From the NCBI RefSeq assembly GCF_029867415.1, contig NW_026705728.1:1-64000 (forward strand): 64,000 nucleotides of DNA, written 5' to 3'. The translations under genes and the position numbers were made by a program. This DNA comes from Vicia villosa. Lineage: Eukaryota; Streptophyta; Magnoliopsida; Fabales; Fabaceae. Below the pieces are notes generated by a model that ran no database searches, was not told the DNA's origin, and saw only the letters and a list, made by a program, of their open reading frames with translations. Positions 56,162 to 64,000 of the stretch are shown here, piece by piece. How positions within the stretch are numbered: the first letter of the stretch is position 1; every line of letters begins with the position of its first letter.

Positions 56162-57414
56162 GCTACCAACATTAAAAGAAGTGCTGCGTGGGAGGCAACC
56201 CACAGGTTTTTTAATTTAATATTTTTTCTTTTGTTTAAGTTTTTAGAAAATAAAGATATCGATTGCTTGACACCTATCAGCTGCATGCAGGAAACTACTA
56301 GGGCAGGCATTGATCAAGTTCTTATTCCTTTTCCCACTTTAACTAAAACATTGAGGATAATGTTTGGTTTAAGTGTGCGAGAGGAACTTTACCTTTTTCT
56401 TGTTTTCTAGATTAGATTTCCTGCTTGCTAGTTACATTTACAACCTTTTAGTATTTTTTTTATGTTTCTTAGTTAGTAAATCGAGTCATTACATGTACTG
56501 TCAAGTCTTTATGCCTGTTTTTTGTTGTCTATTAAAAATTCTTCAATTTTCTTGAGCCATACTGAAAAATTTTGAACAAAGAAAAAGTGTTTATTTTGAA
56601 TTTATGGGCTATTAGGCGAACTTGGGACATGTTATAGAAACATGAAAAATATCCTGAAATACTGATATCGTGGTAACACTATAAGTCTCTTAATTATAGA
56701 GATTGATTTTGATAGTTTTTATGCCTTAGCCTTTGAATCTTACCCCTAATAATTCCTTAAGTAGTTTATTTCAAGCAGTCAGCACCATCTTAAGCATACT
56801 CTACGTAGGGACACCGATGAATATAAGTGAATGATCCTAAAAATCTAAAAATTAAATACTTTAATTCAAAAAAAGGGAGTGCACTTATTAAGTTAGGTGA
56901 CCCTCTCCCGGTCATTTAATCCAACAGTCGTGGAACCTAACAAAAATAAAATAAAATAAAATAACCCATTGTTAGTTGGTTCAGAGGTATCGGGTGTTGA
57001 AATTGGTAGGGCGGATTACGGTCCAATCCCTCGCAACTGCAATTGGATAAATAAAAAGGGTTACCAGACTTATGTACCAGAACCCTATGCAAAAATGATC
57101 ATATTCACTAACTGATCGCCTTACTATGAGTGTGTACGGATAATAGGCTTAATGTGATTGCATCTGAATGAAAAAGGATAGAAAGTGGGACGAGTAAACT
57201 AGAATTTGGCATATTAACATGATGCAGATTAGTTTGTGTAAGAGAAAGACTCAAGACCACAAAAATATGGAATGTGTTATTACGATACCCTTGTTTCTGT
57301 GATATACTATCTGTTGATGTGACCTTGTTCAAAATAAAGTCGTTAGACCCGGAATAATTATTTTAATGACACTGTTTAGTTCTTTTTTTTTTTGCTGGAG
57401 GACAAGCAAAGGTT
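56162..57414 (+). other. Non-coding internal part of Athila-like copy A
   Basis: TGGGAGGCAACCCA at 56189 is a short inverted repeat usual at the end of Athila internal coding sequence. The rest is AT-rich. A GGTTCAAGTGTGGGAGTAT polypurine-like tract ends at 57430. Confidence 0.5.
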
Positions 57415-57430
57415 CAAGTGTGGGAGTATT

Positions 57431-58930
57431 TGATGACACGCAAATACATCATTTATTTGACTTAATTAATACATGTTTTGACTATAACTCCTGAACCGTA
57501 AATCAGAATGACGCCCCGTTCGAAGCGTTGGAAAGCTAATGCAGAGATCTACAACCATGAAAAATATGAAGGTTGCGGGCGCCGAGCTTAAATGACCCTC
57601 AAACTGCCACGATCCCACGATTTTCTCAATTTTCAAAGGCCACAAGCGCCGACTTCACGTTGTTTTTCCCGCTCAAAAGAAGTTGGAGGACCCTCATGAA
57701 AAAGCACGCTTCTCAACTTCTCTATAAATAGGAATTTTTGTTTCATTTGGCAATGATCCAAGCTCAGTACAATCTAAGCCATATACTTCACCATTTGGAA
57801 TATAATCCTTCACATCGGGGGGTTATGGAAATTGTTCTTGTATCGAGTTTGGATCATTTACTTTGAAGTTATTTATTTTTCTACCATTTACATTTTGTTG
57901 CAATTTACTTTCCATTGTACCAGATTTAAAGACTCCGTTTGGAGCAAGTTCTTTATTTCAGTCTTACTTTTATTTAATCGCTTATTGTCTTCCACTCGCT
58001 TTACTTAATTTATCTACTTGCTTGCCTTTATTTTCTTTACATGCTTTACTTTATTTAATCGCCTTGCTTTACATTACTTTATTTCCTGCCTTGCTTTTAT
58101 TACCATGTCCAACCGCTTTTATATGTTTATCTTTATTTCCATGTATGGCTAAACCTTTAAAGGTAAGAATGTAAGGATCATTGTCATGGTAGTGTTTCAA
58201 ATGTTGTATTTATAAAAAAACTATTGGGGTTATTTTAACTTTTAATTCAAGTTTTCTGTACTTAACTTTTCCATGGGTAAGATCGAAAGCCGCCCATTCT
58301 AAAGATTAAACTTAATTAGTTTTTGACTAAACAAAAAGGGCGAAAGCGTTCTTTCTAGTTGATTAGGGATTTTTAACATGTTTAGAAAACAATTTTAAAA
58401 CTCTTTACGGACGCGTTTATAAATTTGAAATCTGATTCTTGGCCTAAAGCCAAGAATCTCTTTAAGTTAATCTTTCCAGGTTAAAGTCATTTTTTTACTA
58501 AGTTAAGTAATTAATTTCTTAAAAATAGGTTTGCTACTTTAAGGTTTAAAGAACCTTTTATAAGTGACAATAAAAGAATTTGATTAAAGAGTAAACTCGG
58601 TTCATAGTACGCGAAAGAGACAAGTTCCTGTTAAATTGTTCCCTTCTATAAGTAGGAAATATTGCCCCACAAGTAGTTCTATATGGATACAACAGGAACA
58701 TTGTTTGGTAAATGAGAATTACATTCGAGCATGTCTTTTATCTGCATTTATTTTATCCCTTTATTTTCCTGCACTGCACACATCTCAAATAATCGAACCA
58801 CCTTAGATAAACACCGTAACAATCTGTAACGATGGATTTAACTGTTGGTCTCTGTGGTTAGATAATCTTTTATATTACTTCGACAGGCTGTGCACTTGGA
58901 GTCATATTTTAGACTCTATAAACAGACTCA
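57431..58930 (+). repeat. Athila-like LTR 2, 1500 bp
   Basis: Starts TGATGACACG after a polypurine-like tract and ends AGACTCA before the second primer site. TATAAATA at 57723-57730 in CTCTATAAATAGG. It serves as right LTR of copy A and left LTR of copy B. Confidence 0.8.
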
Positions 58931-58939
58931 TCATGTTTT

Positions 58940-58957
58940 TCGCGCCGTTGCCGGGGA
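58940..58957 (+). other. Athila-type primer binding site 2, mutated
   Basis: TCGCGCCGTTGCCGGGGA; the second base is changed from G, so the CCA end of the tRNA would no longer pair fully. Confidence 0.75.
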
Positions 58958-59113
58958 CCAACTATGTCAAAATTCTGTATCCTGTTGTTACACCGTATAG
59001 ACTAAGGCACTTTTTTCTCTATTACTATGTAACACCAGCATTTTCTCTACAATTGTCAGACCCTGTAATTTGAGCAACTACAAGGTGCTCATAAATCTGA
59101 CCTCAAAATAACA

Positions 59114-59884
59114 ATGGAGGATCTCCTTGAGACGCTAACTCTCTCTAGGATAAAATCCAAGATGGATCGCTTTGTAGCGACACAAATTATCCAAAATGAA
59201 GAGTTTAGAAAACAAACTCTCCAAACTAATGAAAACCTTAGGTAGTTAAACAATATGGTCGAGTCCCTACTGACTCACAACAAGGCATTGGAGGCTCAAA
59301 TCTCCCTGCTTGCACAAACACCTCTAGGAGCCTCCCTTGAGGAGCATGTGAATGTTGTAACAACCAGTAATGAAAAACAAATTTAAAGCCTTGAATATAG
59401 TGATAATGAAGTCGAGGAAATTTATGATGAGAAAAGAGTAGAGATTGAGAAAAATCCACCGGCACCACCCGAAAGGGAGGTCGTCGAAGAGGTGGAGAAG
59501 GAAGCACCTTATGTTCCTCCTCCCTACAACCCACTTATTCTTCTCCCAAAAAGTTTTATGGAAGCTAAGGTATACTCCCAAACCAAAAGGTATGTTTTGG
59601 TATTTGAAAATATCCACACTAATGTACTTTTCTCTGGAGTATTACATAAAAAGAGAAATACAAAGGATCATAAAACTAGGGAAGTCATTTGTGTCAAGAG
59701 GGGAATATCAACCTTTGAGGTGGTAGATGAAAGAACTAAACCCAAACCTGAGAAGCTAACAGATCTAGAACCACCCCACAAGCTCAGAAGTCTGAAACAC
59801 CCTACAGAAGGAAGAAAAGAAAAGGTGAGGGAAATGAAAGATGGCGTGATAAGTGGCCATAGAAACCGAAGATTGAGCCGTTGA
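59114..59884 (+). pseudogene. Athila-like gag remnant, copy B
   Basis: Co-linear with 55390-56161, with stops at other places (for example a TAG near 59242 where copy A has Gln). The frame 59492-59884 is open. Sequence similarity to copy A is high along the whole stretch, which points to duplication or to two members of one family. Confidence 0.6.
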
Positions 59885-60612
59885 GCTACCAACATTAAAA
59901 GAGGCGCTGCGTGGGAGGCAACCCATAGGATTTTTAATTTAATATTTTTGTTTTGTTTAAGTTTGTAGAAAATAAAGATATCGATTGCTAGACACCTATA
60001 AGTTGCATGCAGGAAACTACTAGGGCAGGCATTGATCAGGTTCTTATTACTTTTCCCACTTTTACTAAAACATTGAGGACAATGTTTGGTTTAAGTGTGG
60101 GTCATAAGCTTTACCTTTTTCTTGTTTTCTAGATTAGATTTCCTGCTTGCTAGTTACATTTACAACCTTTTAGTATTTTTTTTTATGTTTCATAGTTAGT
60201 AAATCGAGTCATTACATGTACTGTCAACTCTTTATGCCTGATTTTTGTTGTCTATTAAAAATTCTTCCATTTTCTTTAGCCATACCGAAAAATTTTAAAC
60301 AAAGAAACAATATTTATTTTGAATTTATGGGCTATTAGATGAACTTGGGACATGTTATAGAGACGTGAAAAATATCCTGAAATACTGATATCGTGGTTAC
60401 ACTATAAGTCTCTTAATTATAGAGATTGATTTTGATAGTTTTTATGCCTTAGCTTTAGAATCTCACCCCTAATGATTCCTTAAGTAGTTTATTTCAAGAA
60501 GTCGGCACCATCTTAAGCATACTCTACGTAGGGAGACCGATGAATATAAGTGAATGATCCTAAAAATCTAAAAATTAAATACTTTAATTCAAAAAAATGG
60601 GAGTGCACTTAT
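59885..60612 (+). other. Non-coding internal part of Athila-like copy B, truncated
   Basis: Follows 56162-56887 of copy A, then breaks near 60613 directly into LTR-like sequence. Between 60613 and 60680 pieces GTGAATGATCCT and CCGCTCAAAAG recur, showing a complex junction. Confidence 0.55.
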
Positions 60613-60649
60613 GTTTTGTTTCCCGCTCAAAAGTGAATGATCCTACGTA

Positions 60650-62010
60650 GGTTGCGGACTTCATGTTTTATTTCCTGCTCAAAAGAAGTTGGAGGGAACT
60701 CCTATATAAGAACGCTTCTCAACTCCTCTATAAATTGGAGTTTTCGTTTCATTTGGCAATGATCTAAGCTCAGTACAATCTAAGCCATATACTTCACCAT
60801 TTTAAAGCTATGATCCTTCACATCGGGGGGTTATGGCAATTGTTCTTGTATCGAGTTTGGATCATTTACTTTGAAGTTATTTATTTTTCTGCCATTTACA
60901 TTCGAGTAAGGATCCACTCCATTTCGTAAAAAGAAATGGAGGGTCCATTACTATAGTTTTGTGTGTATAAAAGTAAATAAATAGTAAATATGTGTCACAT
61001 GTCTTAGAAATACGTGTAATATACACACAAAACTATAGTAATTGAAAGGAAATGGAGTTTAAGAAATGGAGTGGATCTTTACTCTTTACATTCTGGTGCA
61101 ATTTACTTTCAAGTACCAGATTTAAGGACTCTGTTTGGAGCAGGTTCTTTATTTCCGTCTTACTTTTATTTAATCGCTTTTTGTCTTGCACTCGCTTTAC
61201 TTAATTTATCTTCTTGCTTGCCTTTATTTTCTTTACATGTTTTACTTTATTTAATCGCCTAGCTTTACATTGCTTTACATTACTTTATTTCCTGCCTTGC
61301 TTTTATTACCATGTCGAACCGCTTTTATATGTTTATCTTTATTTCCATGTCTGGCTAAACCTTTAAAGGTTAGAATGTAAGGATCATTGTAATGGTAGTG
61401 TTCCAAATGTTGTATTTATAGAAACACTGTTGGGGATGTTTTAACTTTTAATTCAAGTTTTCTGCACTTAACTTTTCCATGGGTAAGATCAAAAGCCGCC
61501 CATTCCAAAGATTAAACATGATTAGTTTTTGACTAAACAAAAAGGGAGAAAGCGTTTTGTCTAGTTGATTAGGGATTTTTAACATGTTTAGGAAACAAAT
61601 TTAAAGCTGTTTACGGACGCGTTTATAGATTTGAAATCTGATTCTTGGCCTAAAGCCAAGAATCTCTTTAAAGTTAATCTTTCCAGGTTAAAATCACTTT
61701 TTTACTAAGTTAAGTAATTAATTTCTTAAAAATAGGTTTGCTACTTTAAGGTTTGAAGCACCTTTTATAAGTGATAATAAAAGGATTGGATTAAAGAGTA
61801 TACTCGGTTCTTAGTACGCGAAAGCCACAAGTTCCTATTAAATTGTTCCTTTCTATAAGTAGAAAATATTGCCCCATAAGTAGTTCTATCTGGATACAAC
61901 GGGAACATTGTTTGATAAATGAGAATTAAATTTGAGCCTGTCTTTTATATGGATTTATTTTATCCCTTTATTTTCCTACACTGCACACATCTCAACTAAA
62001 TCGATCCTCC
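60650..62010 (+). repeat. Athila-like LTR 3, both ends lost
   Basis: Matches LTR 2 from about 57650 to 58790, with a MITE inserted at 60904. The start is lost at the 60613 junction; the end breaks near 62010-62060 before the LINE. Confidence 0.7.
60904..61084. mobile_element. MULE-type foldback MITE, 181 bp
   Basis: Ends GAGTAAGGATCCACTCCATTT and its complement (GAGTAAAGATCCACTCC read from the right). Inner arms CTATAGTTTTGTGTGTAT and ATACACACAAAACTATAG also pair, so the whole unit folds back. A 9-bp target duplication TTTACATTC flanks it (60895-60903, 61085-61093), and LTR 2 has the empty site near 57888. Nine bases and a terminal G fit the Mutator superfamily. Confidence 0.85.
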
Positions 62011-62061
62011 TTAGATAAATATCGTAACGATAGATTTTCCTACACTGCACAACATCGGGGT

Positions 62062-63622
62062 TTCTGTCATGTAGTGTTGATAATCTCCATTTCCAGTTTC
62101 TTAGTGTTAAGGTAGGGGATAGTCGTAGGAAACATGCTATGTGGAAGGATTTAGTTTCTAATTTGAAGAGAAGGTTGGCCGTTTGGAAGGGTAGAAATCT
62201 TTCTTTTGCAGGTCATATGGTTATGATTAATTCGGTTCTGAATGCATTACCTATTTATTCTCTATCATTTTGTAAAGCTTATTCCAAAGTGCATAATGAG
62301 ATTTGGAGTATTCAATGTAATCTTTTATGGCATGGTAGCGAGCTAAAAAGAACAGTCCATTGGGTGAGTTGATCTAATGTGTGTACTTCGCGCGAGAAAG
62401 GAGGTCTCGGTGTTAAGGATATCGAAGTTCTAAACAAGGTGCTTTTGAATAAATGGAAGTGGAGGTTCCTGAACGAAAAAGAGGCGGTTTGGAGCAATTT
62501 TTTAAGGAATAGGTACAGGAATTACAAGACAAAAGTCTTGATCAGGGACAAAATTGTGTTGTCTAAGAGGGATTCCATATGGTGGAGGGATCTAATTTTA
62601 TCGGATAGCAACCTTGACTCGGCCGATAATAGGTTCTCGGGTGCGGTCTTTTGCAATGTTAATAATGGTCTCGATACTGCTTTCTAGCATTCAAAGTGGT
62701 TAGGAAATCAATCCTTGAAAAACGCTTTCCTCGACATTTTTCGTTTGGCGATCTGCCCGAACAGATGCATTGCGGATGCTGGAAGTTGGGATGATTTCGG
62801 TTGGTCTTGGCAGCTAGAGGATACAGTCAATAATTATGGTGAGGTGGATCCAGTTTTATGGGCGAAATTCTCCGGTCTGGTGCAGGATTACACCTTGGAG
62901 CAGAACGTCAAGGACATCTATGTTTGGCAGCAGGGTTCGGAAGGCTCCTTTATGGTTAGCTCCTGTTTTAACCTCTTATGTAAGTTCAATTTGGTTTCTT
63001 CAATTCCTGTTAATGTACTGAAGGCTATCAATCATTATGGGAGGTTTAAATTCCGTGGAATCTGTTATTTCTTGGGTGGAGGTTATTTCTTAAGAGGATT
63101 CCAACCAAGGACCAATTGTGTAGGAGGAATATTTTGACAGATCGCAGGGAGTTGAACTGTGTTTTTTGCAACTCGGACAAAGAAACTATTCAACATCTTT
63201 TCGAGCTTTGTTTGTATTCGGACTGAATATGGAGAAAGGTTTATGATTGGATAGGTAATTCATTAGAATTGATTTTTGGGGAGTTTGTGGATTTGTTTGA
63301 CAATTGTGAGAAGGTGAAGTCCAAATTGAAAAGATTAACTGTTGCCGTAATTTGGATATCGACAGATTGGACAATTTGGTTGATGAGGAATGCCGTCATT
63401 TTTAAGAGAGAGAGCTTTAGTTTTGTTGAGTGTTTATCGATAATTACTTATAAATCGGGGAAGTGATTATGTTTATGTTGTAAAATAGCGGACTATTGTA
63501 ATTGTTTCGTGTGGAATACTCTACCTCTCCTTTGTTTTAGGAGGTAGGGTTTTCCGTGTGTTTTTTGGGTGAAGTATCCCTTATACTCTCTTTTAATAGA
63601 TTCATCGTCTATTAAAAAAAAA
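62062..63622 (+). pseudogene. LINE (L1-type) 3' end: RT C-terminus, zinc-binding domain and tail
   Basis: Non-LTR retrotransposon truncated at the 5' end. From about 62085 a frame encodes FLSVKVG...MWKDLVSNLKRRLAVWKGRNLSFAGHMVMI and continues in 62379-62687 with EKGGLGVKDIEVLNKVLLNKWKWRFL, the end of LINE reverse transcriptase. KRIPTKDQLCRRNILTDRRELNCVFCNSD...IQHLFELC (about 63095-63210) is the zinc-binding RT-associated domain. Stops occur at 62370, 62685 and near 63223, and there are frameshifts near 63050. The 3' end has an UTR and nine A residues at about 63614-63622. No target duplication could be fixed. Confidence 0.85.
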
Positions 63623-63949
63623 CCTAACAGTAGGTGTCTCATAAAAGTATTGTTTAATGTAAATAGTATAATGAAAAAAGTATTATAACTTTTAATATTT
63701 TAAATAAAAAGAATCTAAAATTATTTTAGTGACATTATATTGAAAAATATCTTAAAATTTCTTATCAATTATTTTTAGGTTAATATGAAAGTAGTTATTA
63801 GATTAATACTTTTTTTTTGCATTTTTAAGTATAGACTCTATGTGATTTTGACTTTTGAAAAGTGAAAATAAGTTTTAGATGATGTCACATAAGAATAGTA
63901 GAGATGTGGCACAAATTATTGCATATCGCAAATATATTGAGAGTCTGTG

Positions 63950-63952
<3 letters not shown>
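63623..63952. other. AT-rich sequence, nothing recognised
   Basis: Follows the LINE poly(A). No ORF or repeat apart from general AT richness. Confidence 0.5.

Positions 63953-64000
<48 letters not shown>
63953..64000. repeat. TA microsatellite at the window end
   Basis: At least 22 TA units running to the last base; it probably continues beyond the window. Confidence 0.95.

Noticed and set aside
57863..58174. ORF 57863-58174 rich in Leu/Phe/Cys as a membrane protein
   Set aside because: It lies inside the Athila-like LTR and arises from a CTTTA-rich stretch; the equivalent in LTR 3 is broken.

Overview
The window looks like a repeat-rich plant chromosome, most likely a legume of the pea/vetch tribe (Fabeae). 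The reasons are a 22.6-kb Ogre-type Ty3/gypsy element with an extra ORF upstream of gag, a SIRE/Maximus-type copia element with an envelope-like ORF, further Tat-lineage elements, an Athila-like cluster and a LINE tail. Only one host gene is seen: a two-exon MLP-like (major latex protein, Bet v 1 fold) gene at 53025-53907. Nearly everything else is nested retrotransposon sequence.

Layout. (1) 56 to about 7150: truncated copia element (LTR, Met-tRNA primer site, gag, protease, integrase, no reverse transcriptase, then an envelope-like ORF). (2) About 7150-51984: an outer Tat-lineage gypsy element without its 5' LTR (gag, protease, RT, two RNase H domains, integrase, an antisense extra gene, 3' LTR at 51524-51984). 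(3) A minus-strand Ogre element, 7812-30377, inserted in the outer gag with a perfect GGAAG target duplication. (4) A plus-strand, gag-only gypsy element, 37759-50566, inserted in what looks like the 5'-UTR intron of the antisense gene, with a perfect GGAAA duplication and almost identical 3.55-kb LTRs. (5) 51985-54332: TA microsatellite, a Stowaway-like MITE and the MLP gene. (6) 54333 to about 62010: Athila-like LTR-internal-LTR-internal-LTR array with a MULE-type MITE. (7) About 62062-63622: LINE 3' end. (8) AT-rich tail and TA repeat to the end.

How the parts relate. The Ogre element and the gag-only element share a primer site for the same tRNA (Arg by my reading) and have related gag proteins, so the small element could have been a parasite of Ogre-like machinery. 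All large ORFs of the transposons carry stops or frameshifts; many stops are explained by C-to-T or G-to-A change, as expected in methylated heterochromatin.

Most unusual signal. The non-coding parts of both Arg-primed elements are full of short hairpin modules in which the loop is conserved between copies while both stem arms change together. I see at least seven such families (LTR, 5' leader and 3' UTR). They could be RNA structure under selection, protein-binding palindromes, or a product of template switching. A second strong signal is the antisense gene of the outer element, which has its own TATA box, a 5'-UTR intron and a coding intron.
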